A DNA stretch of 23,134 bases, from the NCBI GenBank assembly GCA_030830245.1, contig JAURNJ010000153.1, forward strand, positions 1 to 23,134. The letters are read 5' to 3'. The position numbers and the translations under genes are program-made. Within the stretch, counting starts at the first letter, position 1, and every line of letters begins with the position of its first letter. Positions 16,176 through 23,134 of this stretch are shown piece after piece. The notes below the pieces were generated by a model. It ran no database searches and was not told where the DNA came from. It saw only the letters and a list, made by a program, of their open reading frames with translations. Origin of the DNA: Novosphingobium sp. GTDB lineage: Bacteria > Pseudomonadota > Alphaproteobacteria > Sphingomonadales > Sphingomonadaceae.

Positions 16176-17405
16176 GTGAAATTCATCACCGCCATTGATC
16201 GATACATCTTCAGGCTCGTCCTGATGCCGATGCTTGGCATTTTCGTGCTCGCGGCTTCGCTGCTGATGCTCGACAAGATGCTGCGGCTGTTCGATTTCGT
16301 CGCGACCGAGGGTGGGCCGGTCGGCGTCGTGTTCAAGATGCTGGCAAACCTGCTGCCTGAATATGCCAGTCTCGCCATTCCGCTTGGCCTCATGCTCGGC
16401 ATCCTGCTCGCTTTCCGCAAGCTTGCCGTATCGAGCGAGCTAGACGTCATGCGCGCCGTTGGCCTCAGCTACACGCGTCTGCTGCGCGTACCCTATCTGA
16501 TCACGCTCGCGCTGGTCGTCGTGAACTTTGCCATTGTCGGCTACCTCCAGCCGCTGGCCCGCTACTATTACGAGCAGCTCAACTACGACCTGAAATCGGG
16601 CGCGCTCGGCGCTTCGATCAAGGTGGGCGAATTTACCACGCTCAAGGATCGGATGGCCCTGCGCATAGAGGAAAGCCAGGACGACGGCCGCCGCCTCGTT
16701 GGCATTTTCGCGCGCGTTACCGACAAGAAGGGGCAGGTCCTTTCCATCTCCGCCCAGGAAGGCCGCTTCCTCGCCCTGCGCAACAAGCCGGATACCATCG
16801 TGCTCCGCCTGATCGAGGGACAGATCGTGCAGGACGTGCCGGGCGACGAGCCGCGCGTGCTTTCCTTCTCGCGCCACGACTTGCCGATCGACCTGCCCGC
16901 TATCGAGCGTTTTCGCGAGCGCGGCGGCAAGAACCGGGAATATATCCTCCCAGAACTGCTGCGCATCGGCTGGAGCGACCAGAGCACGGCTGCAGAGCGC
17001 GCGGGCAGTCGCGCCTCGTTCAACTACCGCATGGTCGAGGTGATCATGATGCTGCTGTTGCCGCTGCTGGCGGTGGCGCTGGCAATTCCGCCCAAGCGGT
17101 CTACCTCGGCGCTCGGCCTGTTCGTCTCGATCGTGATGATCGTCGCCTATCACAAGATCAACCAGTACGGCGAGGATGTCGCCTCGCTGGGCAGGATCGA
17201 TCCTGCCCTGGCGCTGTGGGGTCCGTTCGTGGTCTTCGCCGCGCTCATCTTCTTCATGTACTACCGCGTCGCCTATGTGCCCGGTGGGCAGGCCATCGGC
17301 TGGCTGGAAAAGTTCGCCAGCAATGCCGGCAAACGGTTGCGCTCACTGCTGCGCAAGCAGCGGGTGCTGCCTACCTTCGAACCCGATCCGATGCCGGCAG
17401 AGTAG
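16176..17405 (+). CDS. lptF: LPS export ABC transporter permease LptF
   Basis: LptF pairs with LptG in the inner membrane and, driven by LptB, moves lipopolysaccharide into the Lpt bridge. The 409-residue product has the family layout. Three N-terminal membrane helices lie at about 15-35, 55-80 and 105-125, with the LptB-coupling helix RKLAVSSELDVMRAVGLSYTRLL (81-103) between helices 2 and 3. A periplasmic beta-jellyroll-like domain follows (about 135-270), then three C-terminal helices (MLLLPLLAVALAIPPK onward). The start is GTG at 16176 because MKFITAIDRYIFR is the usual N-terminus. No ribosome site is visible, and a 13-codon ORF (16138-16179) ends on this start with a GTGA overlap. lptG follows after 3 bases. 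Confidence 0.93.
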   Translation: MKFITAIDRYIFRLVLMPMLGIFVLAASLLMLDKMLRLFDFVATEGGPVGVVFKMLANLLPEYASLAIPLGLMLGILLAFRKLAVSSELDVMRAVGLSYTRLLRVPYLITLALVVVNFAIVGYLQPLARYYYEQLNYDLKSGALGASIKVGEFTTLKDRMALRIEESQDDGRRLVGIFARVTDKKGQVLSISAQEGRFLALRNKPDTIVLRLIEGQIVQDVPGDEPRVLSFSRHDLPIDLPAIERFRERGGKNREYILPELLRIGWSDQSTAAERAGSRASFNYRMVEVIMMLLLPLLAVALAIPPKRSTSALGLFVSIVMIVAYHKINQYGEDVASLGRIDPALALWGPFVVFAALIFFMYYRVAYVPGGQAIGWLEKFASNAGKRLRSLLRKQRVLPTFEPDPMPAE

Positions 17406-17408
17406 CGC

Positions 17409-18518
17409 ATGGCCAGAACAGTCGAACTCGAATTTTTCCCGTCGCGCACGCTGACTCTCTATCTGGCGCGCCTGTTCGTCACCCGCATCGTCGCGGTGCT
17501 GATCATGCTCGTGCTGGTGCTGATGATCCTCGACCTGCTTGGCGAAAGCGGCGACATCCTCGAATATCCCGGCAACGGCGAGGCGCAGCTGCTGCGCTAT
17601 GTCTCGCTCCGGGTGCCGCAGCTGATCGCCCGCTTCCTGCCCTATTCGGTCCTTTTGGCAACGATCATCACGCTGGCGACGCTGAACCAGAATTCGGAAG
17701 TCATCTCGATGAAGGCGGCGGGCCTTTCCGCGCATCGGGTGCTGGCGCCGCTGATCCTCACCGCGCTGATCGTGGCCATGGCCAGCTTCCTGTTCAATGA
17801 GCGGATCGTCACGCGGGCGACGGCAACGCTGGAAGCATGGAAGGCGGTCGAATACGGGCCGGTGCCGCGTGCCTCGATGATGCGCGACAATGTCTATCTC
17901 TCCGATGGTTCGCACATCCTGACGGCGGCTGCGGTCACCGACGATGGCGAGACGATAAGGATGAGCCAGGTCACCTATTACCGGCGCAACAGCCGCGACA
18001 TGATCGTCGAGCAAATTCGCGCACCGCGCGCCAGTTACGCCGCACCGGGCTGGAAGCTGGAGGAGGCGGTGCGTTTCGATGTTGCGGCAACGCGCAGTAC
18101 GCGGCTGGCGAGCGTGGTTGTCGCGCCGGAGATCACGCCGGGGCAGGTGCGCATCAGCAAGGTCGATGCCGATGCGCAGGACATCGTGACCCTTTCGCGA
18201 TCCATCGACGCGCTGCAGGCGGCGGGTCGGCGTACCAGCGAACTGGAGGCGGCATGGTGGCACAAGCTGTCGGGGCCGCTGTCCGCGGTGCTGATGCCCC
18301 TGCTTGGCGCGGTCGCCGCATTCGGGCTCGCGCGTTCGGGACAGCTGCTGATCCGCGCGGTGATCGGCATGGCGCTGGGCTTTGCCTATTTCGTTGTCGA
18401 CAATGCCGCGCTCGCCATGGGCAATTTTGGCGGATACCCGCCGTTCATCGCCGCCTGGGCGCCTTTCCTGCTGTTCGCGCTGGTGGGCGAAACCGTGCTG
18501 ATCCGCACCGAGGAATAA
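17409..18518 (+). CDS. lptG: LPS export ABC transporter permease LptG
   Basis: This 369-residue partner of LptF has the same plan. N-terminal helices lie at about 20-45, 70-95 and 110-130, and the coupling helix is LATLNQNSEVISMKAAGLSAHRVL (89-112). A periplasmic domain follows (about 140-275), then C-terminal helices including LSGPLSAVLMPLLGAVAAFGLAR and IGMALGFAYFVVDNAALAMG. The ATG is 3 bases after the lptF stop with AGAG nearby, so the pair is cotranscribed and probably coupled. lptB, lptC and lptD are not in the window. Confidence 0.93.
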   Translation: MARTVELEFFPSRTLTLYLARLFVTRIVAVLIMLVLVLMILDLLGESGDILEYPGNGEAQLLRYVSLRVPQLIARFLPYSVLLATIITLATLNQNSEVISMKAAGLSAHRVLAPLILTALIVAMASFLFNERIVTRATATLEAWKAVEYGPVPRASMMRDNVYLSDGSHILTAAAVTDDGETIRMSQVTYYRRNSRDMIVEQIRAPRASYAAPGWKLEEAVRFDVAATRSTRLASVVVAPEITPGQVRISKVDADAQDIVTLSRSIDALQAAGRRTSELEAAWWHKLSGPLSAVLMPLLGAVAAFGLARSGQLLIRAVIGMALGFAYFVVDNAALAMGNFGGYPPFIAAWAPFLLFALVGETVLIRTEE

Positions 18519-18594
18519 GGCTTCCTCAGCCCTGAAAATGGGCCGTGGCGCATCATTGCGCCTTGCGATAGTCTTTCGATGCGGGAGAGTCGCC

Positions 18595-19491
18595 ATGAAC
18601 AAGCTGATCATCGAAGTGCGGATGAACGAAACCGCGCGCAAGGATGCAAACCCCAACGTTCCATGGACGCCCGACGAGATCGTCGCCGACGCGGTCGCCT
18701 GCGCCGAGGCGGGCGCGGCCATCGTCCACTTTCACGGGCGCAATGCGGACGGCAGCGAGACGAGCGACCCCGAGGTTTACCGGCAGGTCGTCTCGGGCAT
18801 CCGCGCCAAGTCCGACGTGCTCATCCATCCGACGCTCGGCCAGTTTTTCGGCGGCGCCACGCCGGACCAGCGCATGGCGCATATCAAGACGCTCGCCGAA
18901 GAGGGCCTCGCGCCCGACATGGCCCCGCTCGATACCGGCTCCAACAACATCGACATGTTCGACTGGCCGGCGGGCGAATTCATTGGCCAGGGCGCGGTCT
19001 ATGTGAACACCGGCGCGAACCTGCGCTACATGGCTGGCCGCATGCGCGAATGGGGCATCAGGCCGCAACTGTGTTCGTGGTCGATCCCCAACTTGCGGCT
19101 GGCAGGCGCGTTCCTCGCTGCCGGTCTGGTGCCCGCGCCCGCCTTCGTCACCCTGGTGCTATCGGGCGGTGCGGGCATCATGGGCCACCCCGCCACCGAG
19201 GCGGGCCTGCGCGCCTATCTCGACAACATGCCCGGCAAAGCGATGCAATGGAGCGTGCTGTGCGGCGGGCAGGAAGTGTTCGACCTGTTGCCGATGATTG
19301 TCCGCGAAGGTGGGCACGTTTCGGCGGGGCTGGGCGATTGCCCCTATGCCTCGCTCGGCCAGCCGACCAACGCCGACATAGTCCGCGCGATTGCCAGGAA
19401 AGTGCGCGACATGGGGCGGGAAATTGCCACCCCCGAGGAGGCCCGCGCCATGTTGGGGGCAGAACCCACTAAGCACATGGCCGTGGCTTGA
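18595..19491 (+). CDS. BKACE family (DUF849) beta-keto acid cleavage enzyme
   Basis: BKACE enzymes are zinc-dependent TIM barrels that cleave a beta-keto acid with acetyl-CoA, giving acetoacetate and a CoA ester. The model enzyme is 3-keto-5-aminohexanoate cleavage enzyme (Kce). The 298-residue product has E12 (NETARKD), the zinc His pair H45 and H47 (VHFHGR), HPTLGQF (78-84) and the C-terminal GGHVSAGLGD (239-248). In Kce the last motif has Glu before Asp (E230, D231) as the third zinc ligand, whereas here a Gly is found (G247). This subgroup may use another ligand or substrate. The ATG at 18595 was chosen over upstream starts because GGGAGAG (18583-18589) precedes it. Its substrate cannot be named from context. 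Confidence 0.88.
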   Translation: MNKLIIEVRMNETARKDANPNVPWTPDEIVADAVACAEAGAAIVHFHGRNADGSETSDPEVYRQVVSGIRAKSDVLIHPTLGQFFGGATPDQRMAHIKTLAEEGLAPDMAPLDTGSNNIDMFDWPAGEFIGQGAVYVNTGANLRYMAGRMREWGIRPQLCSWSIPNLRLAGAFLAAGLVPAPAFVTLVLSGGAGIMGHPATEAGLRAYLDNMPGKAMQWSVLCGGQEVFDLLPMIVREGGHVSAGLGDCPYASLGQPTNADIVRAIARKVRDMGREIATPEEARAMLGAEPTKHMAVA

Positions 19492-19578
19492 GCCAGAAGG
19501 GCGTCGGGCGAGGAGTGAGGGCAGGAGAATAGTGAGCCTATTTGTCAACCGAACGACGACGCCCGGCACCCTTCTGGC
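19492..19578 (+). other. Long imperfect stem-loop after the BKACE gene
   Basis: GCCAGAAGGG (19492-19501) is an exact reverse complement of CCCTTCTGGC (19569-19578). The pairing extends inward to 19510 and 19560, making about 19 positions with one mismatch and one G-U wobble around a 49-base loop. The stem starts on the base after the BKACE stop. No U-tract follows. It is the first structure of the 293-base gap before the two-repeat protein gene. Confidence 0.45.
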
Positions 19579-19619
19579 CAAGTCCTGTGGATGGGGCCAT
19601 GCGGGCGAACTGTCGCGTC

Positions 19620-19660
19620 AAACCGCTAATCCGGGGTGCAAGCCCCGCATTGCGCGGTTT
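19620..19660 (+). other. Nested hairpin in the leader of the two-repeat protein gene
   Basis: AAACCGC (19620-19626) pairs with GCGGTTT (19654-19660). Inside it CGGGG (19632-19636) pairs with CCCCG (19643-19647) around the loop TGCAAG. A TTTTCC stretch follows the outer arm, so it could be a weak terminator or attenuator, or part of a structured leader. It matches no riboswitch known to me. The rest of this gap (19661-19784) holds no other clear feature apart from the ribosome site of the next gene. Confidence 0.4.
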
Positions 19661-19784
19661 TCCTTGCATTTCATCCCGCATGGCAACCACCACGGCTCAT
19701 GCGATTAGTGAGTTCTGCCCCTGAGCAAGCAGTTGCAGCCTGCCTGACACACACGACTAGACAAGAGAAACGGGAGAGAGACCG

Positions 19785-20552
19785 ATGACCGTAGCCGAAC
19801 TGATCGGCGGCAGCGGCAAGGTCTTCGGATCGGCCGGATTTCAGGACATTGCCATACTTGCCCAGCCAGGCAGGATCGAGTTCGACGGTTCCTTCAACCA
19901 GGGCGGGGATATCGTTCGCCTTCCCGGCAATGCATCCGATTGGCAGGTCGAGCTTTCAGGCTCGACGGTCGTGTTCGTGGATGGCAGCAGCGAGGTGCTG
20001 GTGCCGATCGGCGTTGCCGGAATGCCCATCGTTTTCGCCGATGGCCTGCGCGTGCTGAAGCTGAACCAGACCGCGCAGGCTGTCTCGATAGGTACCCAGG
20101 AAATTACCGACAATCCGGTCACGATTACCGCCCCCTCCCAAGCCAGCCCGTTGCCAAGCGGAGCAAACCCAGCCGCACAATTCCTGCTCCTGTTGAACGA
20201 ATATGCTCTGGTCACGGCAAGCGGCAAGCTTTCCATATTCGGAACCAGGGCGACCGAGTCGGTTCACATGCAGTCAGGAAATGCCACGCTTGATGGTTCG
20301 TTCAACCAGGGTGGAGACACCCTGATTCTCGACCAGCCGGCAACGGCATTTGTCGCCAACCTGAGCGGGTCTGCCGTATTCCTCGACAGCGCCACCACCG
20401 ACGTTCGCATTCCCATCGGAACCACCGGGATAGCCTTGCGGTTCGCCGATGGTCCCGATCGGATCCTTGTGCTCGATCCTGCCAGCGAGATCGTGACCAT
20501 CGGCACGCAGACCATTGGCATCACGCCTGTCGCACTGGTTCCTTTTGCCTGA
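19785..20552 (+). CDS. Protein of two DGSFNQGGD-type beta repeats, function unknown
   Basis: The 255-residue product consists of two copies of a roughly 95-residue unit (about 13-107 and 151-245) joined by a Pro/Ala-rich linker. Aligned landmarks in both copies are a VFG/IFG opening, an identical DGSFNQGGD (34-42 and 170-178), LSGS (57-60 and 193-196), VPIG/IPIG, VFADG/RFADG and SIGTQ/TIGTQ. The composition is strand-rich, acidic and low in charge, with no Cys. Such units recall repeats I have seen in large sphingomonad cell-surface or type I-secreted proteins, but here there are only two. There is no signal peptide, membrane helix or RTX nonapeptide. A strong GGGAGAG ribosome site precedes the ATG. 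It ends 2 bases before the convergent SDR gene. I do not know its function; secretion by a type I route or a binding role are guesses. Confidence 0.8.
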   Translation: MTVAELIGGSGKVFGSAGFQDIAILAQPGRIEFDGSFNQGGDIVRLPGNASDWQVELSGSTVVFVDGSSEVLVPIGVAGMPIVFADGLRVLKLNQTAQAVSIGTQEITDNPVTITAPSQASPLPSGANPAAQFLLLLNEYALVTASGKLSIFGTRATESVHMQSGNATLDGSFNQGGDTLILDQPATAFVANLSGSAVFLDSATTDVRIPIGTTGIALRFADGPDRILVLDPASEIVTIGTQTIGITPVALVPFA

Positions 20553-20554
20553 CT

Positions 20555-21346
20555 TTACCTCGGCAACTGCCCGTCGTCGGCCTTGATCACCGTGCCGGTC
20601 ACGAAACGCGAACTTGGCGAAACGAGGAACAGCAGCGTTGAATCGAGATCGTCGGGATAGCCCAGCCGCGCGCGCGGGAAGGCCTTGATGAAATCCTCGC
20701 CCCGCCGGTCGATCATGCCCTGCACCATTTCCGAGGCGATCGTGCCCGGCGCGATGCAGTTCACGTTGATGTGATAGGGCGCCCATTCCTTGGCCAGCAC
20801 CTCGGTCATGCGCACCATGGCGCTCTTGGTCACCGAATAGAGCGATCCGGCGACCGTGCCAGTATAGAAGAACGCGCCGATCGAGGCGACATTGACGATC
20901 CATCCGGCCTCGCCCTTGCGCGCGATATGCCGCTTGGCGAATTCTGCGGAGAGCACCCACGGCCCGCGGAAATTGGTGTCGATCCCCTGGTCGATCTGTT
21001 CGAGCGACATGCGCGAAGCCCATCCCGCCGCGTTGACCCCGGCATTGTTGACGAGGATATCGACAGGGCCAAGCTCCGCCTCGATCTTGTCGTAGACTGC
21101 CGGGCCAGCCTCGACGTCCGAGACATCCAGCGCGACCGGCAGGACGGTGCCGCCAGCCTCGGTGATGATCCGCGCCAGTTCCTCCAGACGGTCGGTGCGG
21201 CGCGCGGCAATCGCCACTTTCGCGCCGCAGGCGGCGAGCACCTGCCCGAAGCGCCAGCCCAGGCCCGACGAGGCCCCGGTCACGAGCGCGACCCGACCCG
21301 TGAGGTCGGTGTCCATCTTGACTGGCGGATCGATTGCCAATGTCAT
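20555..21346 (-). CDS. SDR family NAD(P)-dependent oxidoreductase
   Basis: This 263-residue classical short-chain dehydrogenase/reductase has all core motifs: TGASSGLG (23-30) for the cofactor, D74 (ALDVSD), NNAG (100-103), N125, and the catalytic S155, Y170 and K174 (YSVTK). Basic residues after the second strand (RRTDR, 49-53) suggest a preference for NADP(H). Members in such gene groups usually oxidise a hydroxyl or reduce a ketone on an acyl-CoA, terpenoid or steroid. It is the last gene of a minus-strand set, 4 bases after the crotonase gene, so it probably acts in the same pathway. The ATG at 21346 is used; an internal ATG at residue 11 is also possible. Confidence 0.92.
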   Translation of the reverse strand: MTLAIDPPVKMDTDLTGRVALVTGASSGLGWRFGQVLAACGAKVAIAARRTDRLEELARIITEAGGTVLPVALDVSDVEAGPAVYDKIEAELGPVDILVNNAGVNAAGWASRMSLEQIDQGIDTNFRGPWVLSAEFAKRHIARKGEAGWIVNVASIGAFFYTGTVAGSLYSVTKSAMVRMTEVLAKEWAPYHINVNCIAPGTIASEMVQGMIDRRGEDFIKAFPRARLGYPDDLDSTLLFLVSPSSRFVTGTVIKADDGQLPR

Positions 21347-21350
21347 CTGT

Positions 21351-22148
21351 CTATCTGCCCTTCCATTGCGGTGTTCGTTTCTCGGCCCGCGCGGACACGG
21401 CCTCGCGAAAATCCTCGCTGCGCCCTACCAGCAACTGCTGGCGGTTCTCGATCGCTATCGCGTGTTCGAGGCTGGGCGAATCGATCGCCATGTTGAGGCC
21501 TTCCTTGGTGAGCAGCAGGCCCATCGGCGTGGTCGCCAGCATGTCGTCGATATAGCCCTGCGCGGCTGCCTCAAGCTGGTCGTCGGGCACCACTTCGGAA
21601 ACCAGCCCGACCGCGAGTGCGCGCCTGGCGTCGATGAAGCGGCCGGTCAGCATCAGTTCCGAAGCAACCGAGACGCCGACGAGGCGGGGCAGGAAATAGC
21701 TCGTCCCCATGTCGCAGGCGGAAAGGCCGATGCGGATGAAGGCGGCGTTCATCCGCGCGCTTTCACCCGCGATCCGGATGTCCGAGGCAAGCGCGAAGGC
21801 AAAGCCGCCGCCCGAGGCTGCGCCTTGGATCAGCGTGATGATTGGCTGCGGGCAGCGCCGCATCTCTATGTAGATTTCGGACATGGTGCCCTGCTGAGCG
21901 AGGCCGCGCCCGAACGGCGGGCTGGCCACGCCCTCGGCATGTTCCTTCAGGTCCATCCCCGCGCAGAAAGCCCGTCCTGCGCCGCGCAGGACGACGACGC
22001 GAACCTCGCGGTTTTCGCACAAGGCGCCGAAATAGTGCGAGAGTTCGGCGGTCATCGTGGTGTCGATGGCATTGAGCCGCTCTGGCCGGTTGAGCGTCAC
22101 CCATTCGGCCGCGCCGCGCCGTTCGATTTCGAGCGTCTGGTAAGTCAT
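21351..22148 (-). CDS. Enoyl-CoA hydratase/isomerase (crotonase) family protein
   Basis: The 265-residue protein has the crotonase fold with oxyanion-hole segments FCAGMDL (61-67) and GAASGGG (109-115). At the two positions where enoyl-CoA hydratase carries its catalytic Glu pair, it reads NAAFIRIGLSACDMGTS, with no Glu and with D146 as the only acidic residue. A hydration of a standard enoyl-CoA is therefore not assured. It may be an isomerase, hydrolase or hydratase for another acyl-CoA. The ribosome site AGGAGG is strong but lies partly in a hairpin (22155-22181). It is 49 bases after the P450 stop and 4 bases before the SDR gene. Confidence 0.9.
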   Translation of the reverse strand: MTYQTLEIERRGAAEWVTLNRPERLNAIDTTMTAELSHYFGALCENREVRVVVLRGAGRAFCAGMDLKEHAEGVASPPFGRGLAQQGTMSEIYIEMRRCPQPIITLIQGAASGGGFAFALASDIRIAGESARMNAAFIRIGLSACDMGTSYFLPRLVGVSVASELMLTGRFIDARRALAVGLVSEVVPDDQLEAAAQGYIDDMLATTPMGLLLTKEGLNMAIDSPSLEHAIAIENRQQLLVGRSEDFREAVSARAEKRTPQWKGR

Positions 22149-22154
22149 GGCCCC

Positions 22155-22181
22155 TCCTGCGCTCCGCGCTATCGCGCAGGA
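22155..22181 (-). promoter_or_regulatory. Hairpin covering the ribosome binding site of the crotonase gene
   Basis: On the plus strand TCCTGCGC (22155-22162) and GCGCAGGA (22174-22181) form a perfect 8-bp inverted repeat with an 11-base loop. In the minus-strand transcript the second arm contains the AGGA of the AGGAGG ribosome site, so folding would hide it. Ribosomes finishing the P450 gene 49 bases upstream, or a bound factor, could open it. Regulation is inference. Confidence 0.4.
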
Positions 22182-22197
22182 CAGCCGGTGTCCACAG

Positions 22198-23134
22198 TCA
22201 AGCAGTCCAGACCATCGGCAGAATCTTGTGGCGGCGCACCTGCAGGCTGTATTCCCATTGCGGCGGCATGGCCTCGTCGAGAGCCGGAAAGCTGTCGCGT
22301 TCGAGCATGGCGCTCAGCACGATCCGCGCCTCCATCCGGGCCAGAGCCGCGCCCACGCAAAGATGGATGCCGCGCCCGAAGGTCACGTGCTGGAGCTTGC
22401 GCCCGTAGTTGATCTCGCCGGGGTTCTCGAACTTGGCAGGGTCCCGGTTGGCCGCACCCCACATCATAAGCAGGGTCGAACCGGCGGGCAGGACGACGCC
22501 GCCAAGCTCGGTATCGCGCGGGACCGAGCGGAGATGGCTGCGAAACGGCGATTCGAGGCGCAGCGCTTCTTCGATGAAGGCGGGCACCTGCGCCGGATCG
22601 GATTTCAGCTTCGCCAGAATATCAGGGTTTTCAGCCAGGATGCGCACAGCATTGCCGAGCAGGCTGGAAGTCGATTCGCCGCCTGCCGAAAGCAGCGTCA
22701 TCATGGTGGTAAGACCCTGATTGAGCGTGAACTGGCCCGAATCGATGGCGGACTTCACCGCATCGAGCAGGTGTTCGCTCTCGCCCCCGGCGCGACGGTT
22801 TAGCTGCTGGCTCATCCAGACCCGGATTTCCTCGTGGTTGAGCTGGATCTGGCCCATTTCCGCCAGGGTGCGTGCGGCAGAAGTCAGCTCGACCAGCTGA
22901 AAGGCGGTGCGGGTAAGCAAGGCATCTTTGCTGTCGGCAAAGCCGATCAGCATGGCGATGGCGCGGATCGGCACGGCAATGCCGATCTCCTGCATGAAAT
23001 CGAAGCTGCCCATTTCCTGCGCGCGGTCGATGCAGGCGCGGGCATAGGCCGTTAGTTCACCCTCGATCAGCGCCATGCGCGCCGAAACGAATTTCGGGAA
23101 GATCATCTGCTTGTGGCGGGTGTGATCCGGTGGA
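22198..23134 (-). CDS. Cytochrome P450 (5' end outside the window)
   Basis: About 311 residues are visible. The window edge cuts the N-terminal quarter, and the frame is open to base 23134 with PPDHTRHKQ before the first Met, the conserved helix-C text of bacterial P450s. Counting from that Met (23106), the I-helix oxygen-activation motif is AGGESTS (141-147), with Glu in the usual acidic position. The K-helix ExxR is EALR (180-183), and the haem loop is FGRGIHLCVG with the thiolate Cys C250. It is a soluble class I-type monooxygenase that would need a ferredoxin and reductase, neither of which is in the window. It heads a group with a crotonase and an SDR, suggesting hydroxylation followed by side-chain or ring processing of a hydrophobic compound. 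Confidence 0.95.
   Translation of the reverse strand, partial: PPDHTRHKQMIFPKFVSARMALIEGELTAYARACIDRAQEMGSFDFMQEIGIAVPIRAIAMLIGFADSKDALLTRTAFQLVELTSAARTLAEMGQIQLNHEEIRVWMSQQLNRRAGGESEHLLDAVKSAIDSGQFTLNQGLTTMMTLLSAGGESTSSLLGNAVRILAENPDILAKLKSDPAQVPAFIEEALRLESPFRSHLRSVPRDTELGGVVLPAGSTLLMMWGAANRDPAKFENPGEINYGRKLQHVTFGRGIHLCVGAALARMEARIVLSAMLERDSFPALDEAMPPQWEYSLQVRRHKILPMVWTA

Noticed and set aside
17343..18722. 459-codon minus-strand ORF opposite lptG
   Set aside because: Composition rich in H, R, Q and D with no family match; antisense shadow.
19532..19708. 58-codon ORF starting GTG with AGGAG upstream, in the gap before the two-repeat gene
   Set aside because: The frame crosses both stem-loops, the product has no known pattern, and the composition is unlike a small secreted or membrane protein; kept only as a remote possibility.

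Overview
The window looks like a chromosomal segment of a sphingomonad-type alphaproteobacterium (Novosphingobium, Erythrobacter or a relative). This rests on high GC content, tight gene packing with ATGA and GTGA overlaps, a soluble NAD-linked FdsABGD-type formate dehydrogenase, a class I PHA synthase with an alphaproteobacterial-type phasin, and a P450/crotonase/SDR catabolic group. No insertion sequence, phage gene, CRISPR array or replication origin was seen. The genus is an inference.

Region 1 (1-1165) holds the end of an arsenic gene pair, with the tail of an unidentified gene coupled to arsH, followed by a tRNA-Cys on the minus strand. Region 2 (about 1099-8178) is a plus-strand, seven-gene C1 oxidation operon: glutathione-dependent formaldehyde dehydrogenase, a VOC protein, fdsG, fdsB, mobA, fdsA and fdsD. 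It would take formaldehyde as its glutathione adduct to S-formylglutathione, and formate to CO2 plus NADH. MobA would help make the bis-MGD cofactor of FdsA. The S-formylglutathione hydrolase and the FdsC/FdhD sulfurtransferase expected for this route are not in the window. A 9-bp palindrome overlaps the likely operon promoter.

Region 3 (8179-9941) contains a broken PhyH-like dioxygenase gene and a minus-strand pair: a PhoB-type winged-helix regulator with a degenerate receiver and a translationally coupled SnoaL-like protein. Region 4 (10061-14330) has an AlaC-type aminotransferase diverging from PHA granule genes: phaC, then a phasin gene with its own promoter between two near-identical TGCAGTGCA operators, a probable second internal translation start, and a strong intrinsic terminator.

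Region 5 (14360-18518) carries housekeeping and envelope genes: clpS with a possibly leaderless mRNA, a MAPEG membrane protein, a VIT/CCC1 transporter gene interrupted by one in-frame stop, and the LPS-export permease pair lptF-lptG. Region 6 (18595-20552) has a BKACE-family enzyme, a 293-base intergenic stretch rich in RNA stem-loops, and a 255-residue protein built of two copies of a DGSFNQGGD-containing repeat. This last protein is the least understood gene here. Region 7 (20555-23134, minus strand) is an operon of cytochrome P450 (cut by the window edge), an unusual crotonase and an SDR, probably a small-molecule degradation module.

The most notable observations are the phasin locus (paired operators plus nested start), the two-repeat protein behind a structured leader, the 20-residue insertion in FdsB, the make-up of the formaldehyde/formate operon, and the two decayed genes.
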